From Algihabitans albus (GTDB lineage Bacteria; Pseudomonadota; Alphaproteobacteria; Kiloniellales; DSM-21159): a DNA stretch of 64,000 bases. Under the pieces are notes generated by a model. That model ran no database searches. It was given only the letters and a program-made list of their open reading frames with translations, and had not been told where the DNA came from. The position numbers were made by a program, and so were the translations under genes. This document shows positions 8,523 to 16,686 of this stretch, piece by piece. Numbering within the stretch: position 1 is the stretch's first letter; the number at the start of each line of letters is the position of its first letter. The stretch is taken from positions 558,001 to 622,000 of the forward strand of contig NZ_QXNY01000003.1 of NCBI RefSeq assembly GCF_003572205.1, given 5' to 3'.

Positions 8523-10367
8523 TCACCTTTCTACTGCTTCTTTCACGGCGTCCAAGCCTACCGCCTCCCGACCTGCCAGCGCCCTGAACTCGGGGCTGTC
8601 CTGCAGTAGATCGTGATAGCTGCCCTCGGCGATGACACGCCCTTCGCCCAGCATGAAAATCTTGTCGCAGCGCTCGACCGTGCTCAGACGATGCGCAATC
8701 AGCACGATCGTCTTCTGCGTCGACAAGCCATAGATCGCCTCCATGACGGCTCTTTCAGTGAGGTTATCCAGCGCGCTGGTCGCCTCGTCGAAGATCAGAA
8801 CCGAAGGATTTCTGTAGAGCGCCCGCGCGATGCCGATCCTTTGCCGCTGCCCACCCGACAAACGAATACCGCGTTCGCCAAGCACCGTGTCGTAACCATC
8901 GGGCAGTTCCTCGATGACGAACTGATGGAGCGCCGCCATCCGGGCGGCCTGCTCCACCGCCGCCATATCGACCTGGTCGGGCGACATCCCGAAAGCAATG
9001 TTACCGACCACTGTGTCGTTCGTGATGAAGATGTGCTGAGGCACGTAACCGATCGCACGCTGCCAGCTGCCTATGGACTCCTCGTCGATCTCGACACCGT
9101 CCACGCAAAGCGCGCCGGTTTCCGGATGCAGTAGGCCGAGCAGCACATCCACCAGGGTGGTCTTGCCAGCCCCGGTGCCACCGACCAGGCCGACCGTGGT
9201 GTTCGCCCGGATCGCTATATCGATCCCTCTCAACGAGGGCTGATCGGCACCGGGATAGCGATAGACGGCATCCTTGAGCTGAACGTCGCTCTTAACGGTC
9301 AGAGGTAATACGTCCAACCTTCGTGCATCGAAGACGGATTGGTCCGCGCCGATGTCCCGCAGATCACGGTGGATCGAGTCGAGGGCCGCCGCCCCGTACC
9401 GGATACTGCTCAGGTTCTGATAGATTTGCTGAAATGCCGGAAGCAGACGAAACCCCGCGATCGCGTAAAATCCAAGGATCGGCAGTACGTCGGCCAATAC
9501 ACCTTGGTGAATATTCAACAGCACGAGAATAAGGATGATCATACCGCCGAAAGCTATGGCTTCGAAGACCCAGCGCGGCAGCTCACGGACCATCTGGCTG
9601 GTGCCAGTCAGATGCGCACAAGCGCGGGCAGCGGGATGAAAGGCGTTGCTGAAGTGGCGCTCCAGGCCAAGCAGTTTGACGTCCTTGACACTCCCGAAAG
9701 CCTCGCTTGCGACCTGGAACCGCCGGCCGTTGGCAATGACGCGCTCTTGGCCGATCTTCGTCAGATACTTCCGGGTAAAGGCAAACAACGCCCCATAGAC
9801 AGTCACGAGAGCCACAGTGAGAATCAAAGAGATCACCGGGTTGACGATGATAATCACAACGATCATCGCCAGGGAAAGAGCGATATGCGCGACGACCTTC
9901 AAAGCGGGCAGAAGAACGATCGCGAGAAGCTGGTCGACTTCCGAAAGAATCGCCTTCGACAGCTGAGAACTGTCACGCAGCAAAAACCAAACATACGGCT
10001 GAGACAGGTAAGACCGTAGAAGCCTCATGCTAATGCTGTAGACCCGACGTGTTCCAAATCTAATCAAGAAATACAGAGAAAATAATTTTAACGATATTCC
10101 AAAAACAATAATAACGAAGACCAAACCACCGAGAGCGACAAGAAACTCAAAATCTGATGTAAATCCAAAATAATTATACAGAAAACTGAGATATTCGTTT
10201 CGCTCGATAATAGTCGGATCGGCCAGAACAGCCAAAAACGGCATAATCGATGCCAAACCGAAGGCCTCGAAAAAACTGACGACAACAAGAAGTATAGACA
10301 GTATCGCGAAGTTACGCCGCTCCCGCCCCGTCATAACGCCGAATATTTTTTTGTACAACGACAGCAT
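8523..10367 (-). CDS. PglK-like ABC transporter/flippase (fused permease-ATPase)
   Basis: 614 residues: six predicted membrane segments in the first ~320 residues, then an ABC domain with Walker A GGTGAGKTTL (about 395), signature LSGGQRQRIGIARAL (about 500), Walker B VLIFDEATSALD (about 520) and H-loop IAHRLSTV (about 558). The N-terminal half (KIFGVMTGRERRNF, FFEAFGLASIMPFLAVLADP) resembles PglK and related lipid-linked oligosaccharide flippases more than MsbA. It probably turns a lipid-linked repeat unit to the periplasmic side. No separate Wzx-type flippase is present in the window, which supports that role. The first ~350 bases of the gene are AT-rich compared with the remainder. Confidence 0.88.
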   Translation of the reverse strand: MLSLYKKIFGVMTGRERRNFAILSILLVVVSFFEAFGLASIMPFLAVLADPTIIERNEYLSFLYNYFGFTSDFEFLVALGGLVFVIIVFGISLKLFSLYFLIRFGTRRVYSISMRLLRSYLSQPYVWFLLRDSSQLSKAILSEVDQLLAIVLLPALKVVAHIALSLAMIVVIIIVNPVISLILTVALVTVYGALFAFTRKYLTKIGQERVIANGRRFQVASEAFGSVKDVKLLGLERHFSNAFHPAARACAHLTGTSQMVRELPRWVFEAIAFGGMIILILVLLNIHQGVLADVLPILGFYAIAGFRLLPAFQQIYQNLSSIRYGAAALDSIHRDLRDIGADQSVFDARRLDVLPLTVKSDVQLKDAVYRYPGADQPSLRGIDIAIRANTTVGLVGGTGAGKTTLVDVLLGLLHPETGALCVDGVEIDEESIGSWQRAIGYVPQHIFITNDTVVGNIAFGMSPDQVDMAAVEQAARMAALHQFVIEELPDGYDTVLGERGIRLSGGQRQRIGIARALYRNPSVLIFDEATSALDNLTERAVMEAIYGLSTQKTIVLIAHRLSTVERCDKIFMLGEGRVIAEGSYHDLLQDSPEFRALAGREAVGLDAVKEAVER

Positions 10368-10523
10368 CGTCTATCTTTCGTTCTTGTACAGAGGTGTAGT
10401 GCAGCAAGGGACGAACCCGGAAAGGCACCATACCTCGTGTCGACAGCCTCTTCGCCAAGCTTTCCGGTTTCGTCGAGTCAGCCGCGACGTTCCAGAGGAC
10501 CGTACGCTTTCAGATATTGCTGA

Positions 10524-11756
10524 TCATCGGCTTAACGCGGTTCGCTTTGTCAGACTCCGTCTAAGCATTCCAGCAAAACTTCTGAAATGAGCCAGAGCGC
10601 CGCTGCGCCGTGCTGCCTGAAACAGCTTGAGGCCGCGATATCTGGGATAGATGCGACCGATCAAGGCCAACGCGGCGATGCGTGACAGAACGAGGCGGCG
10701 ACGACGCGCCTGATAGGGCTGCATAAGCCCGACATCCTGGACGGTTGCCGGCTGAGTTGCGACGAACTGCGAACTGCGCGCGGCCTCCAACAGGTTTTGC
10801 CCCAATTCGGTGCGGGCTATGATCAGACTGCGGCCGTCGGCCTCATCGAACAGCGGGTAGCCGCGCTCGTCGCCGTACCAGGCATCGGCGCAAACGATAT
10901 CGGCCGTCATACCGGTGGCATCCGGGCAAATCTTGCAGCGCAGTTGCACCCGGCTGCTGAGAAAGTCCCCCCAAGCTTCGGCGTAAGTCATCTCCTGAAC
11001 TTCGCCGCTGCGCGTGACTGCGCGCGCCTTGCCGGGCCATCCCTGACCGCGATAGCGAAAGTCGGAGAGGTCTTCGGACCCCACCCCCATCTTGTCCAGA
11101 ATCGCAAGGGCACCCTTCCGGCTCGGAATACCTCCGCACATGAAGGAGAGGACAACCGGGAACTTCTCGGCGACCTCCGGGCGATGCCGCGCATAGGCGC
11201 GCAGCGCCGCCACGTCGCAGGGCTTGCCGACAAAGGCCAAACGCTCCGGCGTCTCCATCAGCTCGAACAAGCGTTCCAGAGGCGCCGAGGGCGCATAACG
11301 CGAACCGGCAGCGCGCAGGATGTCGTCCCGAGTCCGACTGAGTTGGCTGGTGTTGGCAACAGGATCGCCAGGATCGATCACGGTCTGCGCGACTCCCTCG
11401 ACGGTTCCGCTCTCCATCAAGTATTGCAGAAGCGCAGATAGCGCCCCTCCCGATGACCCCTGATAGCGCATCTCGGGGTCGCAGGCATGTCCCGTCGCAA
11501 GCTCCCGGATCGGCCCCCAGTCGGCATCGAAAGGGCCGTCATGCCGGTCGATCTGCACGACCGCACCTGGACAGACCTGAGCGATCAGGTCGTCCGTCTC
11601 CGAGGCTACCTCTGCCTGCGCCACCGGGCGCAGAAACCCCTCATCGCTCATCTTCATGCGCAGGCTTGTATTGCCTGTCGCAGCGGCGCAAAGGCCGCAG
11701 CCGGTGCAAAGACCGCCGTCGACAATGGCTTTCAGCTTAGGCGGAAGGCTTGTCAT
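10524..11756 (-). CDS. FrhB/F420-hydrogenase beta-subunit family protein of a polysaccharide cluster
   Basis: 410 residues. An N-terminal ferredoxin-like CTGCGLC motif is followed by a later Cys (QVCPGAV), then the FrhB/FdhB N- and C-terminal domains, with GSSGGALSALLQYLM, FVGKPCDVAALRAYA and the cysteine pair LRCKICPD. In methanogens this fold binds F420, FAD and Fe-S; homologues in bacterial polysaccharide clusters are common, usually next to a pyruvyl-transferase-family gene, and their reaction is not established. The start overlaps the end of the upstream pyruvyl-transferase gene by 20 bases, so the two are co-translated. This is the last gene of a four-gene minus-strand operon that begins at 15246. 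Confidence 0.85.
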   Translation of the reverse strand: MTSLPPKLKAIVDGGLCTGCGLCAAATGNTSLRMKMSDEGFLRPVAQAEVASETDDLIAQVCPGAVVQIDRHDGPFDADWGPIRELATGHACDPEMRYQGSSGGALSALLQYLMESGTVEGVAQTVIDPGDPVANTSQLSRTRDDILRAAGSRYAPSAPLERLFELMETPERLAFVGKPCDVAALRAYARHRPEVAEKFPVVLSFMCGGIPSRKGALAILDKMGVGSEDLSDFRYRGQGWPGKARAVTRSGEVQEMTYAEAWGDFLSSRVQLRCKICPDATGMTADIVCADAWYGDERGYPLFDEADGRSLIIARTELGQNLLEAARSSQFVATQPATVQDVGLMQPYQARRRRLVLSRIAALALIGRIYPRYRGLKLFQAARRSGALAHFRSFAGMLRRSLTKRTALSR

Positions 11757-12933
11757 GCCGGTCTTTCACCTCGCCTAGTAAAGTGATCAGGAAGCTCTTG
11801 TAACCGTCGAGGCGCTGCAGCGCCCGCTCCTTTACGTGACCAGCTTCGACCGCCAGAACGGCGCGCTGCTCCAAGGCCTCTAGAACCTTGCTATAGGCGC
11901 TGTCCGTCGTTTCCGTCTTAAGATCGATCGTCGCGTCATACCCCAAGCTTCCGAACAGCCCTCCGAACTTACGGCTGTAGGCCAACGGCGCGACGGGAAC
12001 GCCACTGGAAAGGGCGGCGATACAGGCGTGCATACGCGCTCCGGCGAAGAAGTCCAACGCGGCGATATAGCCTTTCGCTTCACTCGGATTCGCAAAGCTG
12101 GGGGCGACGATGACGCCCGGGTGAGACTCGGCGAGCTTGCGACAGAGAGTGCCGTCGTCCTCAACTTCGGAGTCACTGGGCCGAACGTGTGGAACGAGAT
12201 GAACTTCCAGGTCCTCGCGGCCCGCCAGCTCGCTCAGAAGCCGGTCGACGAGCTCTGCGAAATCGACGGTCAATCCGAACATGTTCGAGCGGTTGTAGCC
12301 ACCGAAGTACAACAGTGCCGACACGTTCAGGCCGAACTTGGTCTTGGATGGGTCGAAGGTCATCGACGGCGCCGTCGGCGGCAACCGAAAAGCCACGTCC
12401 GAAGCCTCACTCAGACGCTTGATGCCCAAGTCCTTGGCATAGGCGAGGGAAAGCGCGTCCCGCGCGAAGGTCATGCGCGCCCGGTTCATCAAAAAGGTCG
12501 CAATGGCCCTGAAAACCGGTTTGTTGAAGGGTCCGATGGTCTGCGGCGCCAAGACCAGCGGACGTCCGGCGGCCAGCACATAGCTCTTGGAAACGCAGAA
12601 GTAGGCAAAGCGCCGCCAGCCGTAGATGTCGGCAAAGCTGTCGCCGCCGCCGATATCCAGTACCAAGTCGCAAGCCTTGATCGCCCGCTGAAGTCGGCCG
12701 AAGGGCAAGAAAGCCCGGCTCGTCAGACCGACCACCTCGACATCCTCAGCCTTGACGTAGATCGGGCTTCCGGCATCGAGCCAACCGAGAATCACGAAAC
12801 GGGCCCGTACACCCGCGGCGGCGGCGGCCTCTCGCAGGATCGCAAGGTGCGACACGGTCAAGGCGCCAACCCCGAGATTGCCGGAGTTGGCGCTATGCCA
12901 AAGCAGACCGATGGTGATCTCGCTGCGGGCCAC
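11737..12933 (-). CDS. Polysaccharide pyruvyl transferase family protein (WcaK/AmsJ-like)
   Basis: 398 residues from a GTG start. GLLWHSANSGNLGVGALTVS at the N-terminus, LVLDIGGGDSFADIYGWRR, LAPQTIGPFNKP, FARDALSLAYAKDLG and the C-terminal GARMHACIAALSSGVPVAPL are hallmarks of the pyruvyl-transferase fold (two Rossmann halves with the conserved Arg-Met-His near the end). The open frame continues upstream to 13128, but that part overlaps the GT2 gene, whose TAG stop shares its last G with this GTG; GGGGAGG sits at proper spacing, so the GTG at 12933 is chosen. It probably transfers a ketal pyruvate to a sugar of the repeat unit. Co-translated with the GT2 above and the FrhB-like gene below. 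Confidence 0.85.
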   Translation of the reverse strand: MARSEITIGLLWHSANSGNLGVGALTVSHLAILREAAAAAGVRARFVILGWLDAGSPIYVKAEDVEVVGLTSRAFLPFGRLQRAIKACDLVLDIGGGDSFADIYGWRRFAYFCVSKSYVLAAGRPLVLAPQTIGPFNKPVFRAIATFLMNRARMTFARDALSLAYAKDLGIKRLSEASDVAFRLPPTAPSMTFDPSKTKFGLNVSALLYFGGYNRSNMFGLTVDFAELVDRLLSELAGREDLEVHLVPHVRPSDSEVEDDGTLCRKLAESHPGVIVAPSFANPSEAKGYIAALDFFAGARMHACIAALSSGVPVAPLAYSRKFGGLFGSLGYDATIDLKTETTDSAYSKVLEALEQRAVLAVEAGHVKERALQRLDGYKSFLITLLGEVKDRHDKPSA

Positions 12934-14036
12934 TACAAATCGCCTCCCCTCTCGTCGGCCCCTGCCGAAACTCGCGGTCGCGCGCCGCCCAAGGCGAGCT
13001 CCCAGTCCGCCGGAGGCAAGCGCCGGCGAACCGCTTGCGGCGGCCCGAGACCATGCACACCCCATATCCCGGCGATCAGTTGCTGCGGGTGCCGCCAATA
13101 GCGACGGATCAGCATGGCCCAGGACCAACCATAGACACTCGGAAGAAACGCGGGCGTCCAGCGCCAGGCGAAACGAATGCGATTGCGATACATGAAATAG
13201 ACGGAAAAGGCAGAGTCAACTCGGTGCCCGCTGCCCGAACCGATCGAAGCCCCGGCACGATGATGCACGATCGCATCGGGCGCAATGCTCAGCGTCAAGC
13301 CTTTACGGCGAAAGGCCCAGTCGATCTCCTCAAAGTAAAGAAACCAGCTCTCGTCCATAAGGCCAGCGGTGGCCAGGAAGGCCTTGGATACCAGCATGCT
13401 GGCACCCGACACATAGTCCAGCTTCGCATCGCCAGGAGGCCGACAATCCTCGACCTTGCGTCCGAGATTGAAACTCTTGGCGAAGCCCATCCAGCGACGG
13501 TAGACCCCACCGTCGGTGTGAACCCGGTCAGGCCGCGCGTGATAGAGAACGCGAGCGCCGATGATACCCCAGCCTTCGCGCGCCTGTGCCCAAGCGACCA
13601 AAGCACCCGGCGCCTCCGGATCGACGACGGTGTCGGGGTTGAGGATCCAATAGAGATCCACTGTCTTCGCGTCGATCAGGAAGGAAAGGCCACTGTTGAC
13701 GCCACCGGCAAACCCCAGATTTGCGCCGTTCCGCAGCAAGCTGAAGGTCAAGCTGTGTCGACCGCTCGACCGCCAGCTCTCAGTTCGCCGGCTGTCCGAC
13801 AAATCACCATCGGATTGCTCGGGCCCGACAGTCTCCCGGCACCATTGCCTGACTGCCTCCACCGTACCGTCCCGACTTCCATTGTCGGCTACGATCACAT
13901 GCAAGGCCGGGTATCCACTCGCCAGAAGACTGGCGAGACACTCCTCTATGAAGTCTTCGGCGTCGTAGGTGACGACCACAACCCCGATGCAGGGAAGTCG
14001 ATCGTCCTCTCTTCCCAAGTCCGCCAAGGCCGTCAT
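12933..14036 (-). CDS. Family 2 glycosyltransferase (rhamnosyltransferase-like)
   Basis: GT-A fold protein of about 367 residues. IGVVVVTYDAEDFIEECLAS begins the fold, followed by VIVADNGSRDGT, NLGFAGGVNSGL and YWILNPDTVVDP (the DxD-equivalent), ending with the MDESWFLYFEEIDWAFR block typical of WbbL-like rhamnosyltransferases. A dTDP-rhamnose pathway is present in this window, so rhamnose is a plausible donor (inference). The frame is open to 14147, but ATG at 14036 lies four bases after the stop of the upstream GT4 gene and matches the fold start. A C-terminal membrane-associated hydrophobic stretch is present. Confidence 0.85.
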   Translation of the reverse strand: MTALADLGREDDRLPCIGVVVVTYDAEDFIEECLASLLASGYPALHVIVADNGSRDGTVEAVRQWCRETVGPEQSDGDLSDSRRTESWRSSGRHSLTFSLLRNGANLGFAGGVNSGLSFLIDAKTVDLYWILNPDTVVDPEAPGALVAWAQAREGWGIIGARVLYHARPDRVHTDGGVYRRWMGFAKSFNLGRKVEDCRPPGDAKLDYVSGASMLVSKAFLATAGLMDESWFLYFEEIDWAFRRKGLTLSIAPDAIVHHRAGASIGSGSGHRVDSAFSVYFMYRNRIRFAWRWTPAFLPSVYGWSWAMLIRRYWRHPQQLIAGIWGVHGLGPPQAVRRRLPPADWELALGGARPRVSAGADERGGDL

Positions 14037-14040
14037 GGAG

Positions 14041-15246
14041 CTATCCGTTTTGCGGGACACTATCGGTCCCGTCGTCTTGCGAATTCGCCTGTTCAGTCGC
14101 CGGCGACAGAGACGCGACGGCACGGCTATACACCTGCGCGATGGCATCGCGTCTTAGAAAGTCGAGCCCACCCCTCTCCTGCAGATCGCGCAGCTCCGCC
14201 TTGATCTGATCCTGCCCAGCGACGAGCCGCAGCACTGCCTCGGCGAGGGCTTCAGGATCGCGTGGATCAACGCCGACAACGGCCGGACTGTCGAGGTAAC
14301 CGGAAATGCCGTTGGTAGCGGAATGTACGACCGGCGTCCCTGCAAGCAGAGATTCGGCGTAGACCATTCCATAGCTCTCGCGGAAGGAAGCCATCACGAA
14401 GGCGCAACTGTCGTTCAAGACCTCCTGCATGCTCCCGTGAGCCACCGGACCGACCAAACCTGCGCGACCATCACCCTCCCGAGCGACGATGCGGTTCAGT
14501 GTCGCGAAAGCCTGGGGGTCGCCGCCACCGATGATCTCAAGGCGGATATCGGGTATCCGCCGGGCAGCGATCGCAACGGCGCGAATCAACGTCTCGGCAT
14601 TCTTGTTTCTATAGTCGCGCAGATGAAAGGCCGTGCGGATCAGCGGTCCGGTGATGCGGGGCGGGAGAATGCGGTCCTGAAGAGTCGGACAAGGCAGATA
14701 GACGGTCGGCTTGTCCCTAGGTCCGAGAAGCTGGGTCAGGCGCGCCGCGGTCCAGGGTGCAAAAGGTAAGATCAAGGCCGCATCCCGCCAGATCCGCTGC
14801 CAAGTCTGACGCAGGTCGCGCTTGGTCCCGATGATCTTCAGATCGGAATTGCCTTGAGACGAGACGACGAGTGGTACAGCGAGAGCCTCGGCCACCTCCG
14901 CTCCGACGAGAGCGTCGGTCGAAAGCTTGTGCGCATGAACGAAAGCGACATCTAGCCGACGTTTCTCCAGATCCTTCAGGATCCAGGCGGCGACGCGGGA
15001 GAGGTATCTCTGTAGAAAGATCCCGCGCGGAAACCCCTCGTAGGCGACTGCCCGCCAGCCTGCGCCGAACTCCACCGCCGAGATACCACCGCCCCGGGCG
15101 ACCCGGTTCAGCGAGTAAACCTGATGCCGAAAGGTATCCTGCGTCAGCTCCAGCAGAGTGGAGACGGCCTTCGTTTTGTTCGGCTGCAACGGATCCGGAA
15201 AGTCCGCCGAGATATGCAAAATGCTCTGATCGGCCTGCGCTGGCAT
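14041..15246 (-). CDS. Family 4 glycosyltransferase
   Basis: 401 residues, GT-B fold. The N-terminal half has the SILHISADFPDP opening and FVHAHKLSTDALVGAEVA; the C-terminal half has IRLEIIGGGDP and SFRESYGMVYAESLLAGTPV, the EX7E donor-binding motif. It is the first gene of a tightly spaced operon with the GT2, pyruvyl-transferase and FrhB-like genes, which suggests that all four act on one repeat unit. It follows the type I secretion pair after 138 bases, so read-through from that pair is possible. The donor and acceptor cannot be read from sequence. Confidence 0.87.
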   Translation of the reverse strand: MPAQADQSILHISADFPDPLQPNKTKAVSTLLELTQDTFRHQVYSLNRVARGGGISAVEFGAGWRAVAYEGFPRGIFLQRYLSRVAAWILKDLEKRRLDVAFVHAHKLSTDALVGAEVAEALAVPLVVSSQGNSDLKIIGTKRDLRQTWQRIWRDAALILPFAPWTAARLTQLLGPRDKPTVYLPCPTLQDRILPPRITGPLIRTAFHLRDYRNKNAETLIRAVAIAARRIPDIRLEIIGGGDPQAFATLNRIVAREGDGRAGLVGPVAHGSMQEVLNDSCAFVMASFRESYGMVYAESLLAGTPVVHSATNGISGYLDSPAVVGVDPRDPEALAEAVLRLVAGQDQIKAELRDLQERGGLDFLRRDAIAQVYSRAVASLSPATEQANSQDDGTDSVPQNG

Positions 15247-15384
15247 ACTCGGCTACTCCAGAGTCACAAGGCCGAGGACTCCCTCTCAGGCCTTGCAAAG
15301 CGGGCGAAGCCCGTCACGGCCAACATCTTCGGGCCAATCTGATTCCAACCTATTCAAAGCAGCTCGACGCCCTTAAGCCTCGCT

Positions 15385-16686
15385 TCAGCGCTCGCGGAAG
15401 GCCCGCTCGAAACTGCCCATCAAAGGCTTCATAGTGTATTGCAACAGCGTTTGCGAGCCCTCGTGAATGAAGACTTGCGCAGGCATGCCGGATGTCAGGT
15501 CGATGTTTTCGGGCAGCCCCGCCACCGCTCCCTCGGCCAAGGCCACACGCGCCTGATAGCTTTGCAGGCCCGTGCGCTGGTCTTCCATGCTGTCCGCCGC
15601 GACCCAGATCACCTGGCCGTCGAGCCGTTGCATGTCTCGGGCCGGCAGACCGGTAAACATGACGGTCGCCGCCTGACCGACTTGCACGGAATCGATGTCG
15701 TTGGGTTGCAACTCTATATTGATGACCAGGTCGTCATCGTCCGGAACGAGCTCCAGAATGGTGTCGCCCTGACGAACGACGGCGCCCGGCCCGGTAACCG
15801 ACAGGTTGATCACAACACCGCTGCTCGGCGCCCGCAGGATGGTCCGCTCGAGCGTGTCCTGGCTTTTCGTCAAAGTCGCTTCGACCTCGGCCAGGCTGGC
15901 CTCGACTTCCGCCAAGCGATCCTCAACCTCGGCCTCCCGCCGGCGCTGGAGCCCGAGGATCTGCAATTCGTATTCGCTGATGCGGGACTCCGAGGCCGCG
16001 ATCGCGGCCTCGAGACGGCTCAACTCACTGCCAAGCTCCGACCGCGCACGCTTGAGCGCCAGATAGCGGCTGACCGGGACAAGCTTCTTCTCGTAGAGTT
16101 CGGCGACACCTGCAACTTCTTGAGAAATCAATCCCATCTGTTCGAGCGTCTGGGCGATCTGATTGCGGAGTCCCTGGATCTCAACGCCGGTCTGCTCGAT
16201 CTGGCGTTCGCGGATCATAATCTCGTTTGCCAAGGCCTTGCGGCGAGCCTCGAAACGCTTGAGTTCGGCCTGTTTCAATGCGGGTACCGAGCGATCGGCA
16301 TCGTCACGCAGAGCCTCGTGCGTAAAGGAGATCTGCGCGAGGTCGTCGCGCTCCGCCGTCAGGCGCGCTGCCTCGACCAGCAGGGCCCGCTGGCGCGCCT
16401 GCAGGGCGGTCAGGTCCGACTGTGCGGATACGGCACGTAGAACCACAAGTTCGTCTCCAGGTGAGACCGCGTCGCCGTTCGAGACATTGATCTGCTCGAC
16501 GATGCCGCCTTCCAGGTGCTGGATCACCTGCCGCTCGCTGACGGGCCCGACCTCACCATTGGCGATAATTGCGCTCGAGATGGGGGCCAGGGCGGCCCAA
16601 CCTCCGCCCACGACGAAAAACAAGCTTGCCACGGTCAAGCCGAAGACGATCGTGCCCCGCCTCGCGTAGTTGATCTTCTCACTCAT
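15385..16686 (-). CDS. Type I secretion periplasmic adaptor (HlyD/PrsE-like)
   Basis: 433 residues. One membrane segment at about 14-34, a beta-barrel/lipoyl first half (GEVGPVSERQVIQHLEGGIV, typical of PrtE/PrsE), a long coiled coil (about 90-265) and the second lipoyl half with LRAPSSGVVINLSVTGPGAV. It ends with the adaptor beta-barrel and KPLMGSFERAFRER, matching the PrtE/PrsE C-terminus. It connects the inner-membrane ABC protein to an outer-membrane TolC-like channel, which is not in the window. Its ATG overlaps the stop of the ABC gene (ATGA), so the two are coupled. Confidence 0.93.
   Translation of the reverse strand: MSEKINYARRGTIVFGLTVASLFFVVGGGWAALAPISSAIIANGEVGPVSERQVIQHLEGGIVEQINVSNGDAVSPGDELVVLRAVSAQSDLTALQARQRALLVEAARLTAERDDLAQISFTHEALRDDADRSVPALKQAELKRFEARRKALANEIMIRERQIEQTGVEIQGLRNQIAQTLEQMGLISQEVAGVAELYEKKLVPVSRYLALKRARSELGSELSRLEAAIAASESRISEYELQILGLQRRREAEVEDRLAEVEASLAEVEATLTKSQDTLERTILRAPSSGVVINLSVTGPGAVVRQGDTILELVPDDDDLVINIELQPNDIDSVQVGQAATVMFTGLPARDMQRLDGQVIWVAADSMEDQRTGLQSYQARVALAEGAVAGLPENIDLTSGMPAQVFIHEGSQTLLQYTMKPLMGSFERAFRER

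Noticed and set aside
12934-13128. N-terminal extension of the WcaK-like gene
   Set aside because: It overlaps the GT2 gene fully; the GTG at 12933 has the ribosome-binding site and fold start.
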